A stretch of 64,000 bases of DNA from QHXW01 sp035297145 (GTDB lineage Bacteria > Acidobacteriota > Terriglobia > Bryobacterales > Bryobacteraceae). Position 1 is the first letter of the stretch; each line of letters opens with the position of its first letter. Shown piece by piece: positions 34,223-43,191 of this stretch. The notes under the pieces were generated by a model. It searched no databases. It saw only the letters and a program-made list of their open reading frames with translations, and was not told where the DNA came from. The translations under genes were made by a program, and so were the position numbers. The stretch lies in assembly GCA_035297145.1 (NCBI GenBank), contig DATGZN010000066.1, positions 1 through 64,000 of the forward strand, read 5' to 3'.

Positions 34223-34441
34223 ATGGGAAAATTCGAGCTCACGAAATCGATCGAAGCTCGCAAATTGAATCCGCGCACGAAAGTGCCGATGAATGAATAC
34301 CACACGATTCCGTACGGGGCGATCATCGACAACCTCGTGGAACAGGGCGACATGCAACAATTCGTCTACCTCACCGAGTACTACCAGTATCCCAAGGACG
34401 ATTTGAAGGTATCGTCGCGGCCGATCGCACCAGTGGCGTAA
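34223..34441 (+). CDS. small conserved-looking protein of unknown function
   Basis: 72 aa, start ATG at 34223 with GGAG about 7-10 bp upstream. The sequence is balanced and compact (RTKVPMNEYHTIPYGAIIDN, GDMQQFVYLTEYYQYPKDDL) with many Tyr. The composition argues for a real gene. No family is recognised. It is convergent with the M28 peptidase gene, 1 bp apart. Confidence 0.55.
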   Translation: MGKFELTKSIEARKLNPRTKVPMNEYHTIPYGAIIDNLVEQGDMQQFVYLTEYYQYPKDDLKVSSRPIAPVA

Positions 34442-34442
34442 T

Positions 34443-35972
34443 TTACTCGGACCGTGGAGGGTGATGCTCCCTCCAGACATCGAGGTACCGCGTCGCATTC
34501 GCGTTTTCCTCATTCCACTTCGGCGGTTCCGGATTCTGAGCTAGCATGATCAGTCCCAGCGCAATCATGCGGTCGACCTTGGCCATGTTGTCATAGTCGA
34601 TTTTCTGCCACTTGTCGCCGGCTCGGTGATAATCCGGGAACTCGAAGGCCACGGCGAGGGTGTGGGCGGGAATCCCCTGGTCGGCGAGCGGGGCGTTATC
34701 GCTGCGGGCAAAGAAATCCTCTCCAGACGAGTCGGGCAAGACGCGGACGCCGGTCCTGGCGCCGGCCGCCCGAAAGGCGCGCGGAAGATTGGAATAGTCA
34801 AAACCAGTGAAGGTGACCTGGGCGAGTTTGATTCCATCGGTGGCATCCGTCCGGCCCACCTGTTCCAGGTTCACGTCGGCAACCGTCTTGGCGATCGGAA
34901 ATACGGGATGTTTCGCATAATACAGCGAGCCCAAGGTGCCTTCTTCCTCACCGAAGAATGCCAGGAAAACCAGGCTGCGTTTCGGCCTAGGCTGAAGCGC
35001 GGCCAGCGCCGAGGCCAATTCGATCACGGAAACCGTGCCGCTGCCGTCGTCGTTCGCGCCGTTGAAGATGTGATCTCCGGAGCCTTCTGAATTCATGCCG
35101 AGATGATCGTAGTGGGCTGTCACCAGAACATATGTGTCTTTGAGGACCGGGTCCGACCCGCGTAGCAGGCCGATTACGTTGCGCACCTTCACCGGGACCT
35201 CCCCGGCCGGGGGCAAGCGCACCGAGATCGTGGCGCCGATGGGACCGTTGCGGAGCGATTCATACCAACGCGCAACTTCCGCGCTGCGCACAACGATCAC
35301 CGGCTCATCGAAGCGCCTCTCACCGGTATTGATGAGCGTTGAGTCCAGTTCCGCCATGCCGGAGAGACTGAGCATCAGGGTCAGTTTCGGTTTCACGCGC
35401 CTGAGCACACCCAAAAGCGTGCCGTACTGGCGGGCCGCCTGGCTGGCCGAGGGGCCGTTGAACTCCGGCAACTTGACCATCAGGACCCGGTCGCGCACGT
35501 CTTCGGGCTGGAGGTGATCGAGGGCGGCCTCGTTATCGAGACTGGCCGTGTAGATTTGCGCGGAGAGTTCTAACGCGTCGTGAAAACGAGGCGTGATGTT
35601 TTCGCGCGGGATCGAAATCACGCGGCTGCCTTGCTCGATTTTGATTTCGGCCCCGGTTTTCGCTGGCTCGAGTTCCTGCATCTCGGCAGTCTGGAAGTAA
35701 CCGTCATCGCCCCCGGGTTCCAGTCCCGCGCGGCGAAACTGCGCGGCGATATATTCCGCTGCAATATCCAGCCCACGGGACGGCGTGAACCGCCCCTCGA
35801 GCATGTCGGAAGCGATGAAGGAAAGGTGGCCCCGCAACGAGGCGGCGGAAATGTGATCCAGCACCGCTTGGGTCTGCGGAGGCAAGCGAGGAGCGCCACC
35901 GTGCTGCGCGAACAGAGCGGCAGTAAGGAAAAAAAGGAGGAGTGCCTGCCCGCGACTTCGGGAAAACTTAAT
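34443..35972 (-). CDS. secreted M28-family zinc aminopeptidase, apparent ATT start
   Basis: 509 aa if started at ATT (35970-35972). Zinc ligands of the M28 family are visible: VTAHYDHLG, NGANDDGSGT, FFGEEEGTLGS and the later VNLEQVGRTD; a PA-like insert lies at about 120-270. The TTG at 35885 would give a protein with no export signal. The 29 codons before it are open and encode FSRSRGQALLLFFLTAALFAQ, an excellent signal peptide. They contain no ATG, GTG or TTG after the upstream in-frame TGA. The ATT has GGAG 9 nt upstream and overlaps the stop of the preceding gene. Confidence 0.85.
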   Translation of the reverse strand: MKFSRSRGQALLLFFLTAALFAQHGGAPRLPPQTQAVLDHISAASLRGHLSFIASDMLEGRFTPSRGLDIAAEYIAAQFRRAGLEPGGDDGYFQTAEMQELEPAKTGAEIKIEQGSRVISIPRENITPRFHDALELSAQIYTASLDNEAALDHLQPEDVRDRVLMVKLPEFNGPSASQAARQYGTLLGVLRRVKPKLTLMLSLSGMAELDSTLINTGERRFDEPVIVVRSAEVARWYESLRNGPIGATISVRLPPAGEVPVKVRNVIGLLRGSDPVLKDTYVLVTAHYDHLGMNSEGSGDHIFNGANDDGSGTVSVIELASALAALQPRPKRSLVFLAFFGEEEGTLGSLYYAKHPVFPIAKTVADVNLEQVGRTDATDGIKLAQVTFTGFDYSNLPRAFRAAGARTGVRVLPDSSGEDFFARSDNAPLADQGIPAHTLAVAFEFPDYHRAGDKWQKIDYDNMAKVDRMIALGLIMLAQNPEPPKWNEENANATRYLDVWREHHPPRSE

Positions 35973-36954
35973 GCGGCAAATCTCCGTGGGGCTTTTTCTG
36001 GGTGATTTCTTCGTAGGTGTCTTTCACCTGGGCGGGCAGAAAATCTCCCACCCAGTTCTTCACGCTGGCCGGGAGGGCTACCGTAGTGACGGAGGGAACC
36101 AGGTTTCCGTAAACCATGACGGGCCTGCCGGGCGGGACCAGGTCCTCGAGCTTTTTGCCGTCTTGGATGGCCTTAGCAACGGCATAGTGCAGCTCAGTCA
36201 TGAACTGCCGCTCACCCTCCAGCACTTCTTTGCCGCCGGATCCGCCGTGCCCCGGTAGCACATGCTCGACGTCGAGCTTCTCCGCGTTGCGAATGACCTC
36301 GGGCCAATTGCCCACGTTGGCGTCGGACGTGAAATTATAAGGACCGTTCACCACCGCATCGCCGGTGCAGAGCACCTTCTCTTTCGGCAGATACACGAAG
36401 CCGTCACCACGCGTGTGTGCCCAGCCAAAGAAGTAAAAGCGCACCTCACGCGTGGCGTCTTTCAAGATGAACGGGCTCTTGTCAAAAGTCTGCTGGGGCG
36501 GCTCGGGGGCATCGCGATGCATATCGGCAACATCCTTGCGGCCCTTTGCGGCGGCTTGCCAGCGTGCCGGCTCATAACGCTTCATTTCCTCTGCGACGCC
36601 TTTGTACGCCAGTGTTTTGGCGCCGGCCTGGGTCCAGACGGGATTTCCATAAGCGTGGTCGCCATGATGATGCGTGTCGAAAACATATTTGACGGGTTTG
36701 CTCGAAACCTTCTTTGCCGCCTCCATGGCCAGCCGCGCCCCGCTAGGAAAATTGGCGTCCACCACGATCAGGTAATCTTTCATCTCGATGATGATGTTGT
36801 TGCAGTGGCCTTCTTTTTCCAGGTCGCCTTCGCGAAACCACACGCCGGGTACAATCTGTTTGACGGTGCCCGGCTGTGCGCCGGTTCCACTGACGAAAAA
36901 GGCGAGCAAGGCCAAAACCGCAAACGTGCTGAGAATCCAGATGCGCCGCTTCAT
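35968..36954 (-). CDS. secreted metallo-beta-lactamase-fold hydrolase
   Basis: 328 aa with a signal peptide (RIWILSTFAVLALLAFFVSG). The dinuclear zinc motif H95-H-H-G-D99-H100 (THHHGDH) is present, followed by the later WAHTRGDGFVY, LCTGDAVV and LPGHGGSGG elements. The fold includes glyoxalase II, lactonases and B-class beta-lactamases, and the real substrate is unknown. The ATG at 36954 was chosen because it starts the signal and has GGAG upstream. The stop overlaps the ATT start of the M28 peptidase, so the two are probably co-translated. Confidence 0.87.
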   Translation of the reverse strand: MKRRIWILSTFAVLALLAFFVSGTGAQPGTVKQIVPGVWFREGDLEKEGHCNNIIIEMKDYLIVVDANFPSGARLAMEAAKKVSSKPVKYVFDTHHHGDHAYGNPVWTQAGAKTLAYKGVAEEMKRYEPARWQAAAKGRKDVADMHRDAPEPPQQTFDKSPFILKDATREVRFYFFGWAHTRGDGFVYLPKEKVLCTGDAVVNGPYNFTSDANVGNWPEVIRNAEKLDVEHVLPGHGGSGGKEVLEGERQFMTELHYAVAKAIQDGKKLEDLVPPGRPVMVYGNLVPSVTTVALPASVKNWVGDFLPAQVKDTYEEITQKKPHGDLPH

Positions 36955-37030
36955 TCCGAGTAGCTCCTTTGAGCAAGCGGCCATGCTATCGCGACCCGGA
37001 TGCTAAAATCAAGACATCTCGGAGGGTTTG

Positions 37031-38242
37031 ATGGCTGTGAAACGCCGCCGTGGAGCGGCTGTGGTGGACGTATCCGGTGTGAAGGTTGGCGGCGATCATC
37101 CGATTGTTGTCCAATCCATGACCAACACCGACACGGCGGATAGCGCTTCCACGGTCAACCAGGTAATGGCGCTGGCGCGCGCGGGGTCCGAACTGGTGCG
37201 CGTAACCGTCAACACAGAAGACGCAGCGGCCGCTGTTCCGCGTATTGTAGAAACGCTCGACAAATTCGGCGTGCCCGTGCCCATCATCGGCGATTTCCAC
37301 TACAACGGCCACATCCTGCTGAAGAAATATCCGGAGTGCGCACGGGCATTGGCGAAATATCGCATCAACCCCGGCAATGTGAATATCGGCAAGAAGCACG
37401 ACGACAATTTCCGCACCATGATCGAAGTGGCCGTCGAATATGCGAAGCCGGTGCGGATCGGCGTGAACTGGGGATCGCTCGATCAGGTTTTGCTCACCCG
37501 TCTCATGGATGAGAATTCCCAGCTTGCCGAGCCTAAGGACGCGCGCGAGGTTACGCTCGAGGCTATGGTAGTGAGCGCCATCGAATCGGCGTGCACCGCC
37601 GAGCGCTACGGCCTGCCGCACGACAAGATCATTTTGAGCGCGAAGGTGAGCGGCGTACAAGACTTGATCGACGTCTACCGCGCGCTGGCGGGCCGCTGCG
37701 ATTATCCGCTGCATCTCGGGCTGACCGAAGCCGGCATGGGGGCGAAGGGCATCGTCGCCACTACCGCCGCACTCGCTGTCCTTCTTCAGGAGGGCATAGG
37801 CGACACTATTCGGGCCTCGCTGACGCCCTTGCCTAACGGCGACCGCACCGAGGAAGTGTTCGTCTCGCAGCAGGTCCTGCAGTCGCTCGGTATTCGCAGC
37901 TTTACACCTCAAGTCACCGCTTGCCCCGGTTGCGGGCGCACCACCAGCACTTTTTTCCAGGACATGGCGGACCAGATCCAAACCTACCTTCGGGAGAAAA
38001 TGCCCGTCTGGAAGAAAAAGCACCACGGCGTCGAAGAGATGCGCGTGGCCGTGATGGGCTGCATCGTCAACGGCCCCGGCGAATCCAAGCACGCCAATCT
38101 CGGCATCTCCCTACCTGGCACCTTCGAGGACCCCAAGGCCCCCGTATTTGTCGACGGGCGCTTGTTGAAGACCCTCAAGGGTGAGCACATCGTTCCCGAG
38201 TTCATCGAAATCCTGGACAATTACGTCGCTACACGCTACTGA
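37031..38242 (+). CDS. ispG: 4-hydroxy-3-methylbut-2-enyl-diphosphate synthase
   Basis: 403 aa. It catalyses the penultimate MEP-pathway step with a 4Fe-4S cluster. The N-terminal TIM-barrel begins VKVGGDHPIVVQSMTNTDTA, with INPGNVNIG and LHLGLTEAGMGAKG inside. The C-terminal cluster cysteines are in CPGCGRTT and MGCIVNGPGE. TTG at 37028 could also start, but the ATG at 37031 sits well behind GGAGGG. It heads the housekeeping block. With ispE nearby it shows isoprenoids are made by the MEP route. Confidence 0.97.
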   Translation: MAVKRRRGAAVVDVSGVKVGGDHPIVVQSMTNTDTADSASTVNQVMALARAGSELVRVTVNTEDAAAAVPRIVETLDKFGVPVPIIGDFHYNGHILLKKYPECARALAKYRINPGNVNIGKKHDDNFRTMIEVAVEYAKPVRIGVNWGSLDQVLLTRLMDENSQLAEPKDAREVTLEAMVVSAIESACTAERYGLPHDKIILSAKVSGVQDLIDVYRALAGRCDYPLHLGLTEAGMGAKGIVATTAALAVLLQEGIGDTIRASLTPLPNGDRTEEVFVSQQVLQSLGIRSFTPQVTACPGCGRTTSTFFQDMADQIQTYLREKMPVWKKKHHGVEEMRVAVMGCIVNGPGESKHANLGISLPGTFEDPKAPVFVDGRLLKTLKGEHIVPEFIEILDNYVATRY

Positions 38243-38253
38243 AAACCCGCGCC

Positions 38254-38538
38254 ATGTCCAGGCGGAACGTGATTGCCAAGCGATATTTGATTCGAGGCCG
38301 CGTGCAAGGTGTGGGCTATCGCTATTTCGCCCAGCGCAACGCCGCCGATCTACACGTAACCGGCTATACACGCAATCTCGACGACGGCCGCGTTGAAGTT
38401 TACGCCGTGGGGACTCCCGAACAGTTGTCGGAACTGGCCGGGCGTTTGTGGAAGGGCCCGCGATTCGCGGATGTCCGCGGCGTTGAAGAATCCGACGCCA
38501 GCGTGCAACAATACGATACCTTTCAAATCGAGGCTTGA
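38254..38538 (+). CDS. acyP: acylphosphatase
   Basis: 94 aa. It hydrolyses acylphosphates such as carbamoyl-phosphate. The catalytic loop GRVQGVGYRYFAQRNA (with the conserved Arg) and the second motif VTGYTRNLDDGRVEV (catalytic Asn) match the family. It lies 11 bp after ispG, and its stop TGA shares a base with the apt ATG. Confidence 0.95.
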   Translation: MSRRNVIAKRYLIRGRVQGVGYRYFAQRNAADLHVTGYTRNLDDGRVEVYAVGTPEQLSELAGRLWKGPRFADVRGVEESDASVQQYDTFQIEA

Positions 38539-39068
38539 TGAACCATCACGACGATCTCAAGAAGCTGATACGCGAAGTGCCCAACTTCCCCAAGCCGGGG
38601 ATTTTGTTTTACGACATCACGACTTTGCTCAAGAACGGGCCGGGATTTCGCCAGGTGATCGATGCGTTGAAGAGTCATTACCAGGGCGCGAATGTGGACA
38701 CGGTGATCGGCATCGAGGCTCGCGGATTCATCTTCGCTCCCGCGCTGGCGTATGCGCTGGGAGCTGGTTTCGTACCGGTCCGCAAACCGAAGAAGCTGCC
38801 TTCGGAGAGCATCAGCGTGAGCTACGATTTGGAGTACGGCTCGGACAGCCTGGAGATGCACAAGGACGCCATCGAGAGCGGTCATAGCGTGTTGGTGGTG
38901 GATGATCTACTTGCCACCGGTGGCACCGCGGCGGCTGTGGCGAAGCTTGTGGAAAAGGCCGGCGGCAAAGTTGCCGGCATGGGTTTTGTCGTGGAACTCA
39001 CCTTCCTCAAAGGCCGCGGCAGGCTGAACGGTTACGACGTGTTTTCCCTGTTGCAATACGACAAATGA
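38538..39068 (+). CDS. apt: adenine phosphoribosyltransferase
   Basis: 176 aa. It salvages adenine to AMP using PRPP. KKLIREVPNFPKPGILFYDI is the family opening, and the PRPP-binding loop is VLVVDDLLATGGTAAA. The ATG at 38538 overlaps the acyP stop; a TTG three bases earlier is less likely. It ends overlapping ispE by 4 bp. Its PRPP substrate is made by prs two genes downstream. Confidence 0.96.
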   Translation: MNHHDDLKKLIREVPNFPKPGILFYDITTLLKNGPGFRQVIDALKSHYQGANVDTVIGIEARGFIFAPALAYALGAGFVPVRKPKKLPSESISVSYDLEYGSDSLEMHKDAIESGHSVLVVDDLLATGGTAAAVAKLVEKAGGKVAGMGFVVELTFLKGRGRLNGYDVFSLLQYDK

Positions 39069-40027
39069 CAGGCGGTGCGCGCGCCGCGACGATTCTTGCG
39101 TTCGCCAAGATCAATCTTGATCTGCGAGTGCTGTACCGCCGCGCGGACAATTTTCACGAGCTGCGCACGGTTTTCCAGACGATTTCGCTGGCCGATCGCA
39201 TTCAAATCGCGTTCACGCCGGCACGCAAGACCGCCCTCGTGATCCGCGGAAATGTTGACATCGCCGACAACCTCATCGTCCGCGCCGCCGATGCCTGCTT
39301 CGACGCCATGCGGACCACTGGCCGCGTTGAATTCGATCTCGATAAGCGCATTCCGATGGGCGCTGGTCTGGGTGGCGGATCATCCGATGCCGCAGCCGTC
39401 CTACTAGCGTTGCCGGCGCTCGCCGGCAAGACGCTCGATTGGCCAACACTCCTCAAACTTGGCTCAGAGCTCGGCAGCGACGTGCCTTTTTTCCTGCTGG
39501 GAGGGACAGCGGTCGCCCTCGGTCGCGGGACCGAACTCTACCCACTGCCCGACCGCAAGCCGGCGCGGGGACTCCTAGTCGCTCCGGAAATCCACGTTTC
39601 GACTGTCGACGCCTACCGCCGGCTGAGCGCCGAATTGACAACGGAATCGCAACAAAATAAGATGGTTAGTTTCCAGTCCACCGTGTGGCGCGGCAGTGTG
39701 CCGGGGCCGCGTGAAGCCGAAACGTCACACGGACAAAATGATTTCGAAACAGTCGTTTTCAGCCGGCATCCCGAGCTAAAATCGATTAAGCGGCGTCTGC
39801 TGAAATTGGGTGCGCGACCCGCTCTGATGAGCGGGAGTGGCTCCGCACTTTTCGGGTTATTTGCCACGCGCGACGAACTGCATCGCGCCATTCAATCATT
39901 GCGAGGGGAACGAATCTTTCCGATTACGCTGGTGAGCCGCGATAAGTATCGCTCGGAGTGGTGGAAACGGCTCGGAGCACACACCAAAGAGAACCTATGG
40001 CCGCCCCAAAGCCGATACGCGCGATGA
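39065..40027 (+). CDS. ispE: 4-diphosphocytidyl-2-C-methyl-D-erythritol kinase
   Basis: 320 aa, GHMP-kinase family. It phosphorylates CDP-ME in the MEP pathway. AFAKINLDLRVLYRRADNFHEL is the conserved N-terminus, the ATP loop is PMGAGLGGGSSDAAAV, and the third motif is ALMSGSGSALFGLF. It overlaps apt by ATGA. It runs past the likely prs ATG at 39997, so the 3' end overlaps prs by 31 bp. ispE next to prs and rplY/pth is a widespread bacterial arrangement. Confidence 0.95.
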   Translation: MTGGARAATILAFAKINLDLRVLYRRADNFHELRTVFQTISLADRIQIAFTPARKTALVIRGNVDIADNLIVRAADACFDAMRTTGRVEFDLDKRIPMGAGLGGGSSDAAAVLLALPALAGKTLDWPTLLKLGSELGSDVPFFLLGGTAVALGRGTELYPLPDRKPARGLLVAPEIHVSTVDAYRRLSAELTTESQQNKMVSFQSTVWRGSVPGPREAETSHGQNDFETVVFSRHPELKSIKRRLLKLGARPALMSGSGSALFGLFATRDELHRAIQSLRGERIFPITLVSRDKYRSEWWKRLGAHTKENLWPPQSRYAR

Positions 40028-40968
40028 ATCCGGATCGCGTCAAGATCTTCACTGGCACCGCGAATCCGGCGTTGGCTGAAGAAATCTGCCAGAACCTCGG
40101 CATAGATCTGGGGCAAGCACAAGTAAAGGCCTTCGCGGACGGCGAGAACAATATCCAGATCCAGGAAAATGTGCGCGGCGCCGACGTCTTCGTGGTGCAG
40201 CCCACTTCCACACCGGTGAATCACCACATCATGGAGCTGCTGTTCATGATCCAGGCGCTCAAGCTGTCCTCGGCGGAGCGGATCACGGCAGTGTTACCCT
40301 ATTATGGATACGCCAGGCAGGACCGCAAGGATAAACCCCGCGTTCCGATTTCCGCGAAGCTGGTAGCCACGCTGATTGAAGCTGCCGGTGCGGACCGCGT
40401 GCTGGCGCTTGATTTGCACGCGGCGCAGATCCAGGGATTCTTCGACATTCCGGTGGACCATCTGTTTGGCACCCCGGTGATGATCGACTATTTCAAGCCG
40501 CTGGAGATCCGGAATTTGACCGTGGTCTCACCCGACGCGGGCGGTGTGGAACGCGCTCGGGCCTTCGCCAAGCGGCTGAACGCGCCGCTGGCCATTATTG
40601 ACAAGCGCCGCGAAGAAGCCAACGTGGCCGAAGTGATGAACGTGATCGGCAAAGTGAAAGATCGCAATTGCCTAATGGTAGATGACCTGATCGATACGGC
40701 TGGAACGCTGGTAAAGGGCGCCAAAGCGCTGCTGGAGCATGGAGCGGCGAGCGTTTCCGCCTGCGCCACGCACGCGGTGTTGTCGGGCCCGGCCGTTGAC
40801 CGCATTGCGAGATCGCAATTGAAGGAAGTGGTGGTAACGAATTCGATTCCGCTCGTGAAGAAGGCCAAGCAGTGCGCCAAAATCAAAGCACTGACAGTGG
40901 CGCCTTTGCTGGCCAGGGCGGTGCAATCCATTCACGAGGAGACTTCAGTCAGTATTTTGTTTGTTTAG
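39997..40968 (+). CDS. prs: ribose-phosphate pyrophosphokinase
   Basis: 323 aa. It makes PRPP from ribose-5-phosphate and ATP. MNPDRVKIFTGTANPALAEE, the GENNIQIQENVRGADVFVVQ region, PYYGYARQDRKDKPRVPIS and the PRPP loop CLMVDDLIDTAGTL are all family signatures. Starts at 39997 (MAAPKPIRAM) and 40024 (MNPDRVKIF) are both possible; the first has AGAG just upstream. It feeds apt and purine synthesis. Confidence 0.96.
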   Translation: MAAPKPIRAMNPDRVKIFTGTANPALAEEICQNLGIDLGQAQVKAFADGENNIQIQENVRGADVFVVQPTSTPVNHHIMELLFMIQALKLSSAERITAVLPYYGYARQDRKDKPRVPISAKLVATLIEAAGADRVLALDLHAAQIQGFFDIPVDHLFGTPVMIDYFKPLEIRNLTVVSPDAGGVERARAFAKRLNAPLAIIDKRREEANVAEVMNVIGKVKDRNCLMVDDLIDTAGTLVKGAKALLEHGAASVSACATHAVLSGPAVDRIARSQLKEVVVTNSIPLVKKAKQCAKIKALTVAPLLARAVQSIHEETSVSILFV

Positions 40969-41080
40969 GAGTCTGTAAAGAAATCAGCGGTTTTGGCGAC
41001 TAGAGAGATTGCCGGGCCACGCAACCCACGGAGCCGCTCCAATGCGGCGCTCGGACTTGCGAACCGGTTGAGGAGATGGA

Positions 41081-41803
41081 ATGAGAACGGATATAACAGT
41101 TGCCGCGGAGGCGCGCGCCTCTCGCGGAAAGAATGAAGCACGCCGCACGCGCCGCTCGGGAATGATCCCCGCGGTGGTTTACGGCGCCTACAAGGACCCC
41201 GTACCAGTCGCGGTAAATCCCCGGCACATTTCACAGATCCTGCGCAGCAAGACCGGCCACAACACCATTTTCAACATCAACGTGCAGGGCGGCGAGAACT
41301 CGCCAGTGATGGTCGTGGACGGCCAGTATGACCCCATCAAAGGGAACCTGCTGCACGTAGATCTGAAGCGGATCGACCTGGCGAAGCGCATTCGTGTTGC
41401 GGTTCCGGTGCTCTCCCTGGGCGAGCCCAAAGGCGTGAAACAGCAGGGCGGCCTGCTCGAAATTGTCACGCGCGAGGTGGAGATCGAATGCCTGCCGGAT
41501 GACATTCCGGAGCATTTCACGGTCGACGTCAGTGAGTTGCTTATCGGGCAGAGTAAGCGCGCCAGCGATATTCCATACGGCGCATCGATCAAGCTGGTAA
41601 GTTCCCCGGATACCGTGATCGCGCACTGCGTAGCTGTCAAGGTCGTTGCCGAGCCCGCACCCGCTGAAGTAGCTGCTGAGCCTGCTGCCGAAGGCGCCGC
41701 ACCCGCTGAGCCCGAAGTTATCAAGAAGGGTAAGAAGGAAGAGGAAGGCGCGGCGGAAGCCAAGCCTGAGGCCAAGGGCGAGGCCAAGCCCAAGAAAAAG
41801 TAG
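41081..41803 (+). CDS. rplY: 50S ribosomal protein L25, TL5/Ctc long form
   Basis: 240 aa. It binds 5S rRNA. The N-terminal L25 domain (EARASRGKNEARRTRRSGM, PAVVYGAYKDPVPVAVN) is followed by the TL5 C-terminal beta domain (VPVLSLGEPKGVKQQGGLLE). A low-complexity tail rich in Ala, Pro, Glu and Lys ends in PKKK. The tail is longer than in Thermus TL5 and is probably disordered. GAGGAG lies upstream of the ATG. The 112 bp between prs and this gene hold nothing recognised. Confidence 0.95.
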   Translation: MRTDITVAAEARASRGKNEARRTRRSGMIPAVVYGAYKDPVPVAVNPRHISQILRSKTGHNTIFNINVQGGENSPVMVVDGQYDPIKGNLLHVDLKRIDLAKRIRVAVPVLSLGEPKGVKQQGGLLEIVTREVEIECLPDDIPEHFTVDVSELLIGQSKRASDIPYGASIKLVSSPDTVIAHCVAVKVVAEPAPAEVAAEPAAEGAAPAEPEVIKKGKKEEEGAAEAKPEAKGEAKPKKK

Positions 41804-41809
41804 CCGGGA

Positions 41810-42400
41810 ATGCACTTGGTCGTGGGCCTGGGAAACCCCGGTGAAGAGTACGAGAATACTCCTCACAATCTGGGCTTCCGGGTCATCGACCTGCTGGCTG
41901 AGAGGCATGCGATCCGCGTGAATCGGAAAGACTCCAAGGCGCTGATGGGTGTGGGCGAGATTGCCGGCCGTCCGGTGATGCTAGCCAAGCCGCAGACCTA
42001 TATGAATCTCAGCGGTACGTCGGTGGAGCCGCTGATGGCGAAACACTCGCTGGCGGCGGAGGATCTGATTCTCGTATACGACGAGCTGGACTTACCCTGG
42101 GGCGAAATGAAAATCAAGCCGCGTGGGTCCGCCGCCGGTCATCATGGCCCCGAGTCGATTATCGCCCATTTGGGGACAACGGATTTTGTACGAATACGGC
42201 TCGGAATCAACCCGGGTCATAGGCTCCGCGATGGTGCGGAATACCTGCTGTCACCCATCAAGCGGTCCCAGCAGGAGCAGGCGGAAGAACTGATCGGCCG
42301 CGGAGCCGACGCAGTCGCTTTCATAATTGCTGAAGGCGTCGAAAAGTCCATGACGAAATTCAATCGTCGCGCCCAAGGCTCAAAAACCGAGGAAGAATGA
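41810..42400 (+). CDS. pth: peptidyl-tRNA hydrolase
   Basis: 196 aa. It releases peptides from prematurely dissociated peptidyl-tRNA. VVGLGNPGEEYENTPHNLGF carries the catalytic His (H19), and KPQTYMNLSG and VYDELDLPWG hold the other conserved residues. The usual GHNGLKS is here GHHGPESI, with His in place of the conserved Asn, an unusual substitution. The stop overlaps the rpsF start by ATGA. Confidence 0.95.
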   Translation: MHLVVGLGNPGEEYENTPHNLGFRVIDLLAERHAIRVNRKDSKALMGVGEIAGRPVMLAKPQTYMNLSGTSVEPLMAKHSLAAEDLILVYDELDLPWGEMKIKPRGSAAGHHGPESIIAHLGTTDFVRIRLGINPGHRLRDGAEYLLSPIKRSQQEQAEELIGRGADAVAFIIAEGVEKSMTKFNRRAQGSKTEEE

Positions 42401-42837
42401 GGATCTACGAAGAGCTGTTCATCGTGAAGCCGGACACGCCGGAGGAGGAGATCGACCAATTCATCGAGCAGATGAAAACCGTCGTCACTTCGGCCGGCGG
42501 GTCCGTGGATAAGACCGACAAATGGGGCAAGCGCCGCCTGGCTTACAAGGTAGACAAGTACCGGGAAGGCTTTTACGTCTTGTTCCAGTTCAACTCCGGT
42601 CCGGAAACGGTCAAGGAATTTGAGCGCCGTCTGCGCGTTTCGGACCAGGTGATCAAGTTTCTGACCGTGCGCATCGATCAGACGCTCAAGCGGCTGGACA
42701 AGCGGAAGAAGGACCGTGACAAGCGCGCGCATCGAAAAGCTACCGCGGCCCCGGCTCCAGCTCCGGCGCAACCGTCGGTGTCGCAACAGATGCTCGGCGA
42801 ACGAGGAGCACCGGGCGAGCCCGCGCCGGCGGAGTAA
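42397..42837 (+). CDS. rpsF: 30S ribosomal protein S6
   Basis: 146 aa. RIYEELFIVKPDTPEEEID opens the S6 fold and WGKRRLAYKVDKYREGFYVL is the conserved core. A tail of about 45 residues rich in Arg/Lys, Ala/Pro and Gln follows. S6 binds the 16S rRNA platform together with S18, whose gene is next. It overlaps pth by 4 bp. Confidence 0.97.
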   Translation: MRIYEELFIVKPDTPEEEIDQFIEQMKTVVTSAGGSVDKTDKWGKRRLAYKVDKYREGFYVLFQFNSGPETVKEFERRLRVSDQVIKFLTVRIDQTLKRLDKRKKDRDKRAHRKATAAPAPAPAQPSVSQQMLGERGAPGEPAPAE

Positions 42838-42852
42838 GCGAGGAGAATCGAA

Positions 42853-43152
42853 ATGGCGGAAACCAAAGGAAGACCAGGCAGCGCGGGCCAGCGGCCCACC
42901 GGCGGCGATAAAGCCGTCGCCACGCAAAAGAAGCAATATTTCCGGCGCAAGAAAGTCTGCCGCTTCTGCGTGGAGCGGATCGACGACATCAACTACAAGG
43001 ACGTGCGGTTGCTTTCGAGCTTTATTGCCGAGCGAGGCAAGATCGTGCCGCGCCGTATCTCGGGCGTATGCGCTCCGCACCAGCGGCGGCTCAGCGATGC
43101 GATCAAGAAAGCGCGGAACATTGCGCTATTGCCGTTCGCGGCGGCGATTTAA
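42853..43152 (+). CDS. rpsR: 30S ribosomal protein S18
   Basis: 99 aa. The conserved core is FRRKKVCRFCVERIDDINYKDV, with two Cys of a C+ type zinc knuckle still present, then RIVPRRISGVCAPHQRRL. The N-terminus has about 30 extra residues rich in Gly/Lys/Gln. GAGGAG is seen before the ATG. It lies in the classic rpsF-rpsR-rplI order. Confidence 0.97.
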   Translation: MAETKGRPGSAGQRPTGGDKAVATQKKQYFRRKKVCRFCVERIDDINYKDVRLLSSFIAERGKIVPRRISGVCAPHQRRLSDAIKKARNIALLPFAAAI

Positions 43153-43191
43153 GATACGGGGCGGCCCGTGCGTCGCCCTCTGGAGATCATC

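Noticed and set aside
36986..38092. A long open frame antisense to ispG (about 368 codons)
   Set aside because: It mirrors ispG codon by codon. ispG has all family motifs, and the antisense frame has His/Arg-rich composition without motifs.
40969..41080. Possible tRNA or small RNA between prs and rplY
   Set aside because: No T-loop (GGTTCGA) with matching acceptor or anticodon stems could be built on either strand.
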